Assembly (NCBI GenBank): GCA_023630215.1
Contig: JALPRQ010000001.1
Span: 930,001 to 994,000 of the forward strand
DNA from: Rhodobacteraceae bacterium NBU2976
GTDB lineage: Bacteria; Pseudomonadota; Alphaproteobacteria; Rhodobacterales; Rhodobacteraceae
Reading direction: 5' to 3'
DNA: 64,000 nt
Of the stretch, positions 45,250 through 54,008 are shown piece by piece (within the stretch, counting starts at the first letter, position 1; each line of letters begins with the position of its first letter). The position numbers and the translations under genes are program-made. Below the pieces are notes generated by a model. It ran no database searches. It worked only from the letters and a program-made list of their open reading frames with translations, and was not told where the DNA came from.

Positions 45250-47259
45250 TTACTGATCCAGGAACGAACGGAGCTTACGCGACCGCGAAGGATGCTTCAG
45301 CTTGCGCAGCGCCTTGGCTTCGATCTGGCGGATACGTTCGCGGGTCACGCTGAACTGCTGGCCGACTTCTTCCAGCGTATGGTCGGTATTGACCCCAATG
45401 CCAAACCGCATGCGCAGCACGCGTTCTTCACGCGGTGTTAGCGAGGCGAGCACGCGTGTCGTCGTTTCCTTCAGGTTGCCCTGAATGGCGCTGTCCAGCG
45501 GCAGGATCGCGTTCTTATCTTCGATAAAATCACCAAGCTGGCTGTCTTCCTCGTCCCCAATCGGGGTTTCCAGCGAGATCGGCTCCTTGGCGATTTTCAT
45601 CACCTTGCGAACTTTCTCCAACGGCATTTGCAGCTTGGCGGCCAATTCTTCCGGTGTCGGCTCACGACCAATTTCGTGCAGCATCTGCCGACCAGTCCGA
45701 ACCAGTTTGTTGATCGTTTCGATCATATGAACCGGAATACGGATCGTGCGCGCCTGATCCGCGATAGACCGGGTGATCGCCTGACGGATCCACCATGTCG
45801 CATAGGTACTGAACTTGTAGCCCCGGCGGTATTCGAATTTATCCACCGCCTTCATAAGGCCAATGTTCCCTTCCTGAATCAAATCCAGGAATTGCAAGCC
45901 ACGGTTGGTGTATTTCTTGGCGATCGAAATCACGAGGCGCAGGTTTGCCTCGACCATTTCTTTCTTGGCTTGGCGGGCTTCTTTCTCGCCTTTCTGAACC
46001 TGCTGAACGACGCGACGGAACTCGGAAATATCAACGCCGACATATTGGCCGACTTCGGCCATTTCCTCGCGGATTTCATCGACCTTGTCCGACATCTCAC
46101 CGGTCAGCATATCCCAGCCGCGGGACTTCAATTTGGACACGCGGTTGATCCAGTCCGGGTCCAGCTCTGACCCTTTATACTCGTCGATGAATTCGCGCCG
46201 GTTCACCCGCGCCTGATCGGCGAGTTTTACCATTGCGCTATCCAACGACATGATCTTGCGATTGATGCCGTAAAGCTGATCGACCAGCGCTTCGATACGG
46301 TTATTGTGGAGGTGCATCGAATTCACCAGTTCCACAATTTCCGAGCGCAGCCGTTGATATTCCAATTCCTGGTTCGAGGTGAAGGTTTCCTTGGATGACA
46401 GTGCAGCCGCCATCCGGTCTTCCTGCATCTCCGACAGGCGGCGATAGTTTTCAGCGATCCGGTCGAGCGTTTCCAGAACGGCAGGTTTCAAAGCCTCTTC
46501 CATCGCGGCAAGCGACAGGTTGGCCTGATCATCTTCGTCCTCGTCATCATCTTCATCTGTCACAACGGGGTTGCCGTCTGCGTCCAGTTCCGGTTCTTTT
46601 TCGGCTTCTTCCTCTTTTTTCTTGGCAGCCTTGACGACGCTCTCGGGCACCGAGCCAAGGATAGAGGCTTCCTCGTCATCTTCCATCTGTTGACCAAAGG
46701 TCGCATCCAGGTCGATCACGTCGCGCAGCATGATATCTTCTTCCAACAGCTCGTCACGCCAGATGGTGATCGCTTGGAAGGTCAGCGGGCTTTCGCATAG
46801 GCCGGCAATCATCGTGTTGCGGCCAGCTTCGATACGTTTGGCAATCGCGATTTCGCCTTCGCGGGACAGCAATTCCACGGTGCCCATTTCGCGCAGATAC
46901 ATGCGCACCGGGTCGTCGGTGCGATCCAGCGTTTCCGACGTGGCGGCCGCCGCGACCAGTTCACGTGATCCGGACCCGCCAAAATCTTCGACGTCCCCGT
47001 CCTCGTTATCCTCGTCATCGGTTTCTTCGTCTTCGACAACGTTGATACCCATTTCCGACAGCATCGCCATCACGTCTTCGATCTGTTCGGACGAGACCTG
47101 ATCCGGGGGCATGAATTTGTTCAGTTCATCATAGGTGATGTAGCCGCGCGATTTGGCCTGTGCGATCATCTTCTTGACCGCTGCTTGGCTCATATCCAGC
47201 AATGGGCCGGATGCGTCATCCTCGGGTTTCTGGTCGGTATCGGTATCCGTATCGGACAT
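45250..47259 (-). CDS. rpoD: RNA polymerase primary sigma factor RpoD (sigma-70)
   Basis: The housekeeping sigma factor, 669 residues from the ATG at 47259, which has GGGAGA upstream. Region 1.1 is at the N-terminus. A highly acidic non-conserved insert lies at about 225-250. Region 2 contains [22 protein letters not shown] (in part: [15 protein letters not shown]). Region 3 follows, and region 4.2 ends with [12 protein letters not shown]-like and [20 protein letters not shown] helices that read the -35 box. It lies downstream of dnaG; the 85-bp spacer holds four GANTC sites. Confidence 0.97.
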   Translation of the reverse strand: MSDTDTDTDQKPEDDASGPLLDMSQAAVKKMIAQAKSRGYITYDELNKFMPPDQVSSEQIEDVMAMLSEMGINVVEDEETDDEDNEDGDVEDFGGSGSRELVAAAATSETLDRTDDPVRMYLREMGTVELLSREGEIAIAKRIEAGRNTMIAGLCESPLTFQAITIWRDELLEEDIMLRDVIDLDATFGQQMEDDEEASILGSVPESVVKAAKKKEEEAEKEPELDADGNPVVTDEDDDEDEDDQANLSLAAMEEALKPAVLETLDRIAENYRRLSEMQEDRMAAALSSKETFTSNQELEYQRLRSEIVELVNSMHLHNNRIEALVDQLYGINRKIMSLDSAMVKLADQARVNRREFIDEYKGSELDPDWINRVSKLKSRGWDMLTGEMSDKVDEIREEMAEVGQYVGVDISEFRRVVQQVQKGEKEARQAKKEMVEANLRLVISIAKKYTNRGLQFLDLIQEGNIGLMKAVDKFEYRRGYKFSTYATWWIRQAITRSIADQARTIRIPVHMIETINKLVRTGRQMLHEIGREPTPEELAAKLQMPLEKVRKVMKIAKEPISLETPIGDEEDSQLGDFIEDKNAILPLDSAIQGNLKETTTRVLASLTPREERVLRMRFGIGVNTDHTLEEVGQQFSVTRERIRQIEAKALRKLKHPSRSRKLRSFLDQ

Positions 47260-47285
47260 GAGGTCTCCCAATTCTAAGATCAGCC

Positions 47286-47339
47286 GCGAATCAGTGGTTT
47301 ATACATGATTCGCAATGCCAGCGCGAATCACTGATTCGC
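47286..47339. promoter_or_regulatory. Cluster of four GANTC (CcrM-type) sites in nested inverted repeats, dnaG-rpoD spacer
   Basis: The octamer GCGAATCA or its complement TGATTCGC occurs four times, at 47286-47293, 47306-47313, 47323-47330 and 47332-47339. The last two form the palindrome GCGAATCACTGATTCGC. The outer arms extend to 11 bp (GCGAATCAGTG and CACTGATTCGC). Each copy holds a GANTC site, the target of the alphaproteobacterial cell-cycle methylase CcrM. It may be a methylation-sensitive promoter element for rpoD, an RNA processing stem between dnaG and rpoD, or both. Confidence 0.7.
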
Positions 47340-47344
47340 AAGGG

Positions 47345-49303
47345 TTAGCGTTTCTTTTTTACCCAAATCTGATTGTCGATCAGGGTTTGCAGGTCTTTGG
47401 ACAGGGATGCATCGTCAGCTGTGTCGCTGTCATCTTGTTCAACGGCCTCCTTGGTGATCTTACTTTGGGCTTCGCGCGCTTGGTTCAACCGCCAGGTCAG
47501 ACCCTCATCGGCGACACCGGTGATTTCTGCTTCTGCATCCTTTATCTCCTGCAAAATGCCCAGAATAGCAGCCTGCTTTGCCAGTTCTTCGGCGATGGCC
47601 TGACGGGCAAATTCGGGCTGCGCACCGGATTGTAGATGCCGGTTGGCGCGGACTTGTCCAATCGCCGTAAGTTTGGGGAGGGGGGCAAAGCCCAAGGCGT
47701 CTGTCATATGCGCCAGCAAATCGTCCCGCTGTTCGGCGTCTGGTTTATCTAGGGCGTCGTGCAGCTTTGACAAGAGCGTATCGCGAATTTGCCGGAGGTC
47801 ATTGGACAAGAAGGACGTCCGTTCCAGCGTGGTTTCGAATTCTTCGGCCAGATGGGGATGGTTCAGGCACCCGGTCAGAATTGCGGATTCGCGAACCCGG
47901 GCTTCGGTTTCCAATCCACCAGATTGCTGCGCCAGCAACGAGGCCTTTGTCGCGGGGGTCGCGCCGCCGGGCAGCTTTCGCGACGACCAAGGGCGGTAAG
48001 GACCGCGCTGGCGACCAGCGGGGGCGAACAGGGTTTGGCGTTTTTCCTGAATGGCAGCGCCATAATGTTTGCGCAAAGACGGGTCCTTGATCTGGCCAAT
48101 AGCCTTGCGCAGGCTGGCATCAAGGGCGGATCGCCGTTCGGGGCTGTCGAACACCTTGCCTTCTGTTTCCCGCTGCCAAAGCAGGTCAACCATAGGCCGA
48201 GCACCGTCCAGCAATTTCTGCATTGCTGCCACACCTTGAGACTTAATCAGATCATCCGGGTCCAAGCCTTCGGGGAGGATGCAAAATCGCAGTGACTTGC
48301 CGGGTTCCAGCATGGGCAGCGCCAGATCGATCAGCCGCATGGCCGCGCTAATCCCCGCCTTATCGCCATCAAGGGCAATCACCGGTTCCTCGCATATCCG
48401 CCAGATCAGGCGGAGCTGGTCCTCGGTAATTGCCGTGCCCAAAGGGGCGACGGCATGTTCGATCTCGGCCTGTGCCAGCGCGATCACGTCCATATATCCT
48501 TCGGCCACAACCAGTGCACCGGACTTGCCCGAGGCTTCGCGGGCGGGACCGTGGTTATAAAGGCTGCGGCCTTTGTCGAACAGGACGGTTTCGTTAGAGT
48601 TCAGATACTTGGCCCGGGCGTTCGGGTCCATCGCGCGACCGCCAAAGGCAATGCAGCGGCCACGGGCGTCGCGGATCGGGAACATGATACGGCCGCGAAA
48701 CCGGTCATAAGGGGCACCGACGTCGTCGGGTTTAATAGCCATGCCTGTCGCGATGATCTGATCCTCTGCGATGCCCTTAGTCTTGAGGTGTGCCAGCAAC
48801 GCCGTCCGGTCGTCTGGGGCGAAGCCGATTTCGAAACGGTCCAGCGTTTTGGTGGGCAGGCCGCGGCGTTCCAGATAGGCGCGGGCATCCGCGGCGCGAG
48901 CGGTCTGAAGTTGCAGGCGGTAATATTTCACCGCCTCCTCCATCACATCGGCAAGCTGCTTGCGTTCGTCCGCGCGTTGCTGATCCCGTGGGGTCTGTTT
49001 CGGCACTTCCATCCCTGCTTCGCGGGCAAGGATTTCAACCGCCTCCATGAACCCGACATTGTCGGTTTCCTTTACGAAAGTGACCGCATCACCCTTGGCG
49101 TGACAGCCAAAGCAATAGTAAAACCCCTTGCGGTCATCCACATGAAAAGACGCGGTTTTTTCCTGATGGAAGGGGCAGGGCGCCCAATAGTCGCCCTTAC
49201 CTGCGTTGGACTTCCGGTTGTCCCAAGTCACCTTGCGCCCCACCACCTGATGCAGGCTGGTGCGGTCGCGAAGCTCGTCAAGGAAACCGGGCGGCAGACT
49301 CAT
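47345..49303 (-). CDS. dnaG: DNA primase
   Basis: A 652-residue primase that makes RNA primers at the replication fork. The N-terminal CHC2 zinc domain has CPFHQEKTASFHV and YYCFGCHAKGD. The RNA polymerase core includes RIMFPIRDARGR and the Toprim acid EGYMDVIAL. The C-terminal third is the variable DnaB-interaction domain. It overlaps the upstream membrane-protein gene by ATGA and precedes rpoD, the usual macromolecular-synthesis order without rpsU. Confidence 0.96.
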   Translation of the reverse strand: MSLPPGFLDELRDRTSLHQVVGRKVTWDNRKSNAGKGDYWAPCPFHQEKTASFHVDDRKGFYYCFGCHAKGDAVTFVKETDNVGFMEAVEILAREAGMEVPKQTPRDQQRADERKQLADVMEEAVKYYRLQLQTARAADARAYLERRGLPTKTLDRFEIGFAPDDRTALLAHLKTKGIAEDQIIATGMAIKPDDVGAPYDRFRGRIMFPIRDARGRCIAFGGRAMDPNARAKYLNSNETVLFDKGRSLYNHGPAREASGKSGALVVAEGYMDVIALAQAEIEHAVAPLGTAITEDQLRLIWRICEEPVIALDGDKAGISAAMRLIDLALPMLEPGKSLRFCILPEGLDPDDLIKSQGVAAMQKLLDGARPMVDLLWQRETEGKVFDSPERRSALDASLRKAIGQIKDPSLRKHYGAAIQEKRQTLFAPAGRQRGPYRPWSSRKLPGGATPATKASLLAQQSGGLETEARVRESAILTGCLNHPHLAEEFETTLERTSFLSNDLRQIRDTLLSKLHDALDKPDAEQRDDLLAHMTDALGFAPLPKLTAIGQVRANRHLQSGAQPEFARQAIAEELAKQAAILGILQEIKDAEAEITGVADEGLTWRLNQAREAQSKITKEAVEQDDSDTADDASLSKDLQTLIDNQIWVKKKR

Positions 49304-49629
49304 GGGCGCAAGTCTACGACCTGACGGGGGGAGCCGTCTACGTCCAGAATACGAATACGCTCCTGACCTTCGGCATCAATGGTCACAATGGCAATCCAGT
49401 CACGCCCCTGAGTGATCGCCTGCGCGGTTTCGCCTTCGGGAATTTCGAGAGTTTCCGGCAAGGCCAGATCAGGAACAGCGGGTTGCATGATCTTGTAAAA
49501 TATAAGGAAAAATATGGCGAGGATCCCGATGATCATTGTTGCGGTCAGCAAGGTCACTATGACGCGTAGCTTGCGCAGACCCGAGGGTTCGGGCATATCC
49601 GGCTGATGATCTGGAATATCGTCGCTCAT
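49300..49629 (-). CDS. Single-pass membrane protein of unknown function before dnaG
   Basis: A 109-residue protein: acidic N-terminus (MSDDIPDHQPDMPEPSGL), one membrane helix (about residues 21-45, VIVTLLTATMIIGILAIFFLI) and a periplasmic tail (WIAIVTIDAEGQERIRILD). It may match a small Rhodobacteraceae DUF (DUF6476-like). The frame is open further upstream, but the ATG at 49629 has GAAGGG seven bases before it and lies in the shared CATG with the divergent rluD. It is translationally coupled to dnaG. Confidence 0.75.
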   Translation of the reverse strand: MSDDIPDHQPDMPEPSGLRKLRVIVTLLTATMIIGILAIFFLIFYKIMQPAVPDLALPETLEIPEGETAQAITQGRDWIAIVTIDAEGQERIRILDVDGSPRQVVDLRP

Positions 49630-50665
49630 GTCTGACCCTTCGTCATTACGCCTTGTGGTCGGGGACTCGCCCGCCAACCGTCTAGATAAGGCTTTGGCCG
49701 CGCTAGTGCCAGAGGACATTACCCTGTCACGGTCCCGTATTCAGTCGTTAATCGAGGACGGGGCGGTCACGCTGGATGGGGAAGTGGTGACCAATCCCAA
49801 GGCCAAAGTGCGACCGGGACAGGTGTTCGAGGTCGATTTGCCAGAGGCCGAGGATATAGAGGCACAGCCGGAAAACATCCCGCTGGACGTGGTCTATGAG
49901 GATGCCGACCTGATCGTTGTCAACAAGCCCGCCGGGATGGTTGTGCATCCTGCGCCGGGGTCCGAAACCGGGACCTTGGTCAATGCGCTGTTGTATCATT
50001 GTGCTGAGAGCCTGTCTGGGATTGGCGGTGCGAAACGGCCCGGGATTGTGCATCGGATTGACAAGGACACATCGGGTTTGCTGGTGGTCGCAAAAACCGA
50101 CGCCGCGCATCAGGGGTTGGCGGTGCAATTTGCCAAACATGTGTTGGATCGCAAATACTTGGCGTTGGTCTGGGGGGCGCCATCCGCTGGGGACCCGCGG
50201 TTGCGCGGGGTGCCGGGCGTGGCGTTTGAACCAGGTGGTGTGATCCGGATTTCGGGAAATTTGGCCCGGCACAAAACTGACCGTAAACGGCAAGCTGTGG
50301 TGAAAAATGCTGGTCGCCATGCCATCACACGGGCGCGGGTGCTGGAGGCCTTTGGACCGACCGAGCGGCCAGTGGTGTCGCTGGTGGAATGCCAGCTGGA
50401 AACCGGGCGAACTCACCAGATCAGGGTGCACATGACCCATGCCGGGCACAGCCTGATCGGGGATCAGACTTACGGGTCGAAACGCGCCATCCCAAAAGGG
50501 GCACTTGACCCGGAGGTGGCGGAGGCGCTTCGCACTTTCCCACGTCAGGCCTTGCACGCTGCGACGCTGGGCTTTGTGCATCCGGTGAGTGGCGAGGCGC
50601 AGGAATATACGGCCCCACCGCCCGACGACATGGCGGCGCTGCTGGCATTGTTACGGGCACAATAA
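49628..50665 (+). CDS. rluD: RluA-family 23S rRNA pseudouridine synthase (RluD type)
   Basis: A 345-residue enzyme. The N-terminal S4 RNA-binding domain (RLDKALAALVPEDITLSRSRIQSLIEDG, quoted in part: LSRSRIQSLIEDG) precedes the catalytic domain with the active-site aspartate in GIVHRIDKDTSGLLVV (about residue 145). The C-terminal ETGRTHQIRVHMTHAGH is the family signature. RluD modifies helix 69 of 23S rRNA. The ATG at 49628 overlaps the divergent gene's ATG; a GTG at 49655 is possible but would trim the S4 domain start. Confidence 0.92.
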   Translation: MSDPSSLRLVVGDSPANRLDKALAALVPEDITLSRSRIQSLIEDGAVTLDGEVVTNPKAKVRPGQVFEVDLPEAEDIEAQPENIPLDVVYEDADLIVVNKPAGMVVHPAPGSETGTLVNALLYHCAESLSGIGGAKRPGIVHRIDKDTSGLLVVAKTDAAHQGLAVQFAKHVLDRKYLALVWGAPSAGDPRLRGVPGVAFEPGGVIRISGNLARHKTDRKRQAVVKNAGRHAITRARVLEAFGPTERPVVSLVECQLETGRTHQIRVHMTHAGHSLIGDQTYGSKRAIPKGALDPEVAEALRTFPRQALHAATLGFVHPVSGEAQEYTAPPPDDMAALLALLRAQ

Positions 50666-50704
50666 AGCGCGGGACAGGGGCAATGGGCTGGGGTAAAAGC
50701 GCGT

Positions 50705-51034
50705 ATGAAATACCATCACCTTGGCATTCCAACGACGGAACCTATTGACGGAGAACGGTTTATTCCGCACCTGAAGATGTGGGTGCGGAATTATTCGACG
50801 TCAGAATTTGGCATTGAATGGATCCGGTTTGAACCGGATGCCGATTTCCCTGATCTGGTCAAAACCATCCCCCATGTGGCGTTCGAGGTGGAAAACCTTA
50901 ACGAAGCGTTAATGGGTAAAAAAGTTATCGTCGAACCAAATTCCCCCTCTCCGGGTCTGATCGTCGCGATGATCGAGGATAATAACGCCCCGGTGGAGCT
51001 GATGCAGATTGACCATGATATCTTCGAGGAATAG
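50705..51034 (+). CDS. VOC-fold (glyoxalase-like) small protein
   Basis: A 109-residue protein with the single beta-alpha-beta pattern of the VOC superfamily: KYHHLGIPTTEP at the N-terminus (the first His a possible metal ligand), HVAFEVENLNEAL in the middle and an acidic VELMQID near the end. Such single modules usually dimerise. Substrate unknown. It lies between rluD and rpoH on the plus strand, 39 bp after rluD. Confidence 0.75.
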   Translation: MKYHHLGIPTTEPIDGERFIPHLKMWVRNYSTSEFGIEWIRFEPDADFPDLVKTIPHVAFEVENLNEALMGKKVIVEPNSPSPGLIVAMIEDNNAPVELMQIDHDIFEE

Positions 51035-51197
51035 GCCGAAATCTGTGAAATCAGCCGGGATTTGTGAATTTTTTGCGATCAAATGAACCGAATCTGGAAA
51101 TTCGTCCGTAATAGTCACAGACTAAATCAAAACTATTGAAATAGCGTTAAGTGAATACCATTTACATATTCGGAGAGAGAGACAGGAAGGGACGTCG

Positions 51198-52094
51198 ATG
51201 AGTTATGCAAACCTCCCGGCGCCATCGCCGGAACAGGGTTTATCCCGCTATATGCAGGAAATCCGCAAATTTCCGATGTTGGAGCAAGAAGAAGAATACA
51301 TGCTGGCGAAGGCATGGGTGGACCATCAAGACAGCGAGGCAGCGCATAAATTGGTGACCTCGCACCTGCGATTGGCCGCCAAGATCGCCATGGGATATCG
51401 CGGCTATGGACTGCCGACAGCCGAAGTTGTGTCCGAAGCCAATGTCGGTCTTATGCAAGCGGTGAAGCGGTTCGATCCTGAAAAAGGGTTCCGACTGTCG
51501 ACCTATGCCATGTGGTGGATCCGCGCGGCGATTCAGGAATATATCCTGCGGTCTTGGAGTCTGGTGAAGATGGGCACAACGAGCGCCCAGAAGAAGCTTT
51601 TTTTCAACCTGCGCAAGGCCAAGAACAAGATTGGCGCGCTGGAAGAAGGTGATCTTCGCCCTGAAAATGTTGCCCAAATCGCGACTGAGCTGAACGTGAC
51701 CGAGGAAGAGGTCATCTCGATGAACCGTCGTATGACGGGGGGTGACGCGAGCTTGAATGCGCAGATCAACACCGACGGCGAAGGGGCGTCCGAATGGCAG
51801 GATTGGCTGGAAGACGAGGATGCCGATCAGGCCGCGGATTACGCCGAAAAGGACGAGCTGGAACAACGCCGGGAACTGTTGTTGGCGGCGATGGGGGATC
51901 TGAATGAACGCGAACGTCATATCCTGACCGAACGCCGTTTGACGGATGAACCCAAAACGCTGGAAGAGCTGTCCGAAGTCTATGATGTCAGCCGCGAACG
52001 CATCCGCCAGATCGAGGTCAGGGCGTTTGAAAAGCTGCAAAAGAAAATGCGTGAACTGGCAGCCGAAAAAGGCATGGTCCCGGCGGTTAACTGA
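51198..52094 (+). CDS. rpoH: RNA polymerase heat-shock sigma factor RpoH (sigma-32)
   Basis: A 298-residue sigma factor. Region 2 contains HLRLAAKIAMGYRGYGLPTAEVVSEAN (in part: KIAMGYRGYGLP) and FRLSTYAMWWIRAAIQEYIL. The RpoH box is visible as LFFNLRKAKNKI after QKK. Region 4 ends [18 protein letters not shown]. It directs heat-shock and protein-quality genes. GGAAGGG precedes the ATG at 51198. The 163 bp upstream are AT-rich; I cannot fix a promoter. Many alphaproteobacteria have more than one rpoH. Confidence 0.95.
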   Translation: MSYANLPAPSPEQGLSRYMQEIRKFPMLEQEEEYMLAKAWVDHQDSEAAHKLVTSHLRLAAKIAMGYRGYGLPTAEVVSEANVGLMQAVKRFDPEKGFRLSTYAMWWIRAAIQEYILRSWSLVKMGTTSAQKKLFFNLRKAKNKIGALEEGDLRPENVAQIATELNVTEEEVISMNRRMTGGDASLNAQINTDGEGASEWQDWLEDEDADQAADYAEKDELEQRRELLLAAMGDLNERERHILTERRLTDEPKTLEELSEVYDVSRERIRQIEVRAFEKLQKKMRELAAEKGMVPAVN

Positions 52095-52170
52095 TCGTCA
52101 TTAACCCTGTTTTCCGGTATGCAGCAACCATGCAGCTTTTATACATATTGCATGCATATAACTGGCGCGC

Positions 52171-52193
52171 ACCAAATCTTAACGTAATTTGGT
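52171..52193. promoter_or_regulatory. Inverted repeat upstream of the BrnA-like gene
   Basis: ACCAAAT (52171-52177) and ATTTGGT (52187-52193) are perfect inverted 7-mers around a 9-bp AT-rich centre. They lie 36 bp before the BrnA-like start, where a DNA-binding antitoxin would repress its own gene. This is a position-based guess. Confidence 0.45.
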
Positions 52194-52199
52194 TAACCT

Positions 52200-52228
52200 A
52201 TCCCCCTGAGCGAAATCAGGGGGATTTT
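52200..52228 (+). terminator. Terminator-like hairpin covering the BrnA-like Shine-Dalgarno
   Basis: ATCCCCCTGA (52200-52209) pairs perfectly with TCAGGGGGAT (52216-52225) around GCGAAA and runs into TTTT. The right arm contains AGGGGG, the only Shine-Dalgarno for the ATG at 52230. It can act as the rpoH terminator and, if read through or transcribed from close by, hides the ribosome site of the next gene. Confidence 0.8.
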
Positions 52229-52229
52229 A

Positions 52230-52595
52230 ATGCCAGTGAAGAAACGAAAAGACGCGCCGGGAATTCTGACCGAGCGCACGCTGACCACGTCGCAGGAAAT
52301 CGCACGGATCGAAATGCAATTGGCGATCGACCGTTTGCGATTGGAGCACGAGAAAGACATTGTTGAGAGAGGCATCCCAAGAGGGTGGCGCGGGTTGGAG
52401 GATGAATTTCCAAGCACACCGAAAAAGGTGCGCATGACAGCGGCCTTTGACGAGGATGTCATGAAATTCTTCCGGTCAACTGGCCGAGGGTATCAGGCGA
52501 AGATGAACGCGGTTCTGCGCTGCTATATGCACGCAGTCCGGTCCAAATATATAGAAAAGCGAACGGATCGCACTTGGGAAGGCGATCCGATCTGA
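52230..52595 (+). CDS. BrnA/DUF4415-like antitoxin-type protein, orphan
   Basis: A 121-residue protein. The C-terminal part (about 70-110) matches the BrnA/DUF4415 pattern, a ribbon-helix-helix DNA-binding fold: VRMTAAFDEDVMKFFRSTGRGY then QAKMNAVLRCYMHA. The N-terminal 65 residues are charged and helical (IARIEMQLAIDRLRLEHEKDI). BrnA normally neutralises the BrnT RNase encoded just upstream. No BrnT-like gene lies on either side, so this may be a solitary regulator. Its ATG is six bases after a Shine-Dalgarno buried in a hairpin. Confidence 0.75.
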   Translation: MPVKKRKDAPGILTERTLTTSQEIARIEMQLAIDRLRLEHEKDIVERGIPRGWRGLEDEFPSTPKKVRMTAAFDEDVMKFFRSTGRGYQAKMNAVLRCYMHAVRSKYIEKRTDRTWEGDPI

Positions 52596-52739
52596 GGGGA
52601 AAGAGGGTGACCAAGCGGGTGTTGGGTTCTGCCTGCGAGTTGCGCATCGGCCGGCAAGGCGCGAAAAGCGCGATGTTCTTGCGACGGAAAGTTGGGTGGA
52701 TTACGTTTTAAACAGACCACAGATCAAAGGACCCCCCTT

Positions 52740-53228
52740 ATGCCCGTCACCCAAGGTTATTCCCGCCGACAGATCGCCCTTCACTGGATCATCGCCCTAT
52801 TGATCCTGACCATGTTCTTTTCGGGTGAGGTTATTCACGAATTCGGGCATGTGTTGCGCGACAATCCCAACGCGACTCCATCACTTGGGGTGCCGGCGCA
52901 TATTTTTGCCGGGGTGGCGATATTGTTGCTGGCGATCTGGCGGATATATCTGCGCGTGACACGAGGGGCCCCGGCAGAACCCGAAGGTATCCCGGCGATA
53001 CAGGCGTTGGCGGCAAAGCTGGTGCATGTGACGCTCTATGCGGTGATGGTGATGATGCCGGTTTCCGGCTTGGTCGCATGGTTTGGCGGGGTGAATCTGG
53101 CGGGCGAAGCGCATCAAGTGATGAAGGTGGTGCTGATCATCCTGCTGATCCTGCATATCGGGGCGGCGTTATATCATCAATACGGGCTGAAGAACGGATT
53201 GATCCGTCGGATGATGAAGGCAGGCTAA
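52740..53228 (+). CDS. Cytochrome b561-type membrane protein
   Basis: A 162-residue protein with four membrane spans of the prokaryotic cytochrome b/b561 family. Candidate heme histidines are in QIALHWIIALL (span 1), VPAHIFAGVAI (span 2), LVHVTLYAVM (span 3) and ILHIGAALYHQYG (span 4). AAAGGA lies eight bases before the ATG. It likely moves electrons from the quinone pool to a periplasmic partner. About 140 bp upstream hold no gene. Confidence 0.88.
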   Translation: MPVTQGYSRRQIALHWIIALLILTMFFSGEVIHEFGHVLRDNPNATPSLGVPAHIFAGVAILLLAIWRIYLRVTRGAPAEPEGIPAIQALAAKLVHVTLYAVMVMMPVSGLVAWFGGVNLAGEAHQVMKVVLIILLILHIGAALYHQYGLKNGLIRRMMKAG

Positions 53229-53235
53229 GGACCGT

Positions 53236-53946
53236 TCAGGGCCGGGTTGCGGTCAGGAAATTCGCAGCCCAGCGCCCGATGAGATCACCGTCTGAACCGC
53301 CGTCCACTTCCTGTGCGGCACGTGACAGGATGTCGGGGGACACATCCTCGCCCGCATGTTGGAAGTAATTGTGCATATAGGCGGCCGAAAGCTCCGGATG
53401 GAACTGCAAGGACAAGATATGATCCCCTTTGATGGCCATGACGTTCGGGCAGACGTCGCTGGTCCCAATCAGTCGCAGGTCAGGGGGCAGGGTGATCACT
53501 TGCTGGAAATTCCCGGCATATATCCGGGGTGACGGGTGGAACGGGTCCATCCAGGGTTGACGTTCCAGCACCTGCATCTGCGGCGCGCCCAACACCACGT
53601 CGCGGTAATCGACCGCGCCCCCAAGCGCCACCGCCAACGCCTGATGACCAAAACAGACAGCAAACAGTTTTGTTCGGGCCGCGTCCATTGTGCGGATTTG
53701 GTCCAAGAGGCGAGGCAGCCATTCAGGTCGATCGGTGACGTTCGCAGAGGAGCCAGTGATCACCGCGCCGTCAAAGGCGGTTGGATTGTCGGGGAACTGC
53801 CCGTTGACGACATCGAATGTCTGGAAATCCGTGTCGGGCATGTGAGGTGATAGAAGCCGTTTGAATTTGGCCGCGTAGTCAATGAAACCGGCGACGCGGT
53901 CGTCGCGCCAGGTGTCGGTCAGGTAGATGGCAATGGTGCGGGTCAT
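53236..53946 (-). CDS. Class I glutamine amidotransferase-like protein
   Basis: A 236-residue GATase1 domain protein. The nucleophile is in FAVCFGHQALA (about residue 97), and the His-Glu pair is in LQFHPELS (about 184-186). The strand AVITGSSANV also fits. Relatives include GMP-synthase-like hydrolases and gamma-glutamyl-amine hydrolases; the substrate is not clear. It converges with the cytochrome b561 gene. Confidence 0.88.
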   Translation of the reverse strand: MTRTIAIYLTDTWRDDRVAGFIDYAAKFKRLLSPHMPDTDFQTFDVVNGQFPDNPTAFDGAVITGSSANVTDRPEWLPRLLDQIRTMDAARTKLFAVCFGHQALAVALGGAVDYRDVVLGAPQMQVLERQPWMDPFHPSPRIYAGNFQQVITLPPDLRLIGTSDVCPNVMAIKGDHILSLQFHPELSAAYMHNYFQHAGEDVSPDILSRAAQEVDGGSDGDLIGRWAANFLTATRP

Positions 53947-53962
53947 GTGGTCAGCTTAAATG

Positions 53963-53990
53963 AAAAAAGGCCGCCCTGTTGGACGGCCTC
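53963..53990 (-). terminator. Intrinsic terminator of the beta-barrel gene
   Basis: On the minus strand AGGCCG and CGGCCT pair (53968-53973 with 53984-53989), with two further G-C pairs inside after one mismatch, and the hairpin is followed by TTTTTT. It ends the transcript of the outer-membrane protein gene. Confidence 0.85.
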
Positions 53991-54008
53991 TTTACTCTAA
54001 TGTCCTCG

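Noticed and set aside
51136-51170. A sigma-70 promoter before rpoH (TTGAAA followed by CATATT or TACCAT)
   Set aside because: No -10 candidate lies at a 16-18 bp spacing, so the promoter cannot be fixed from sequence alone.
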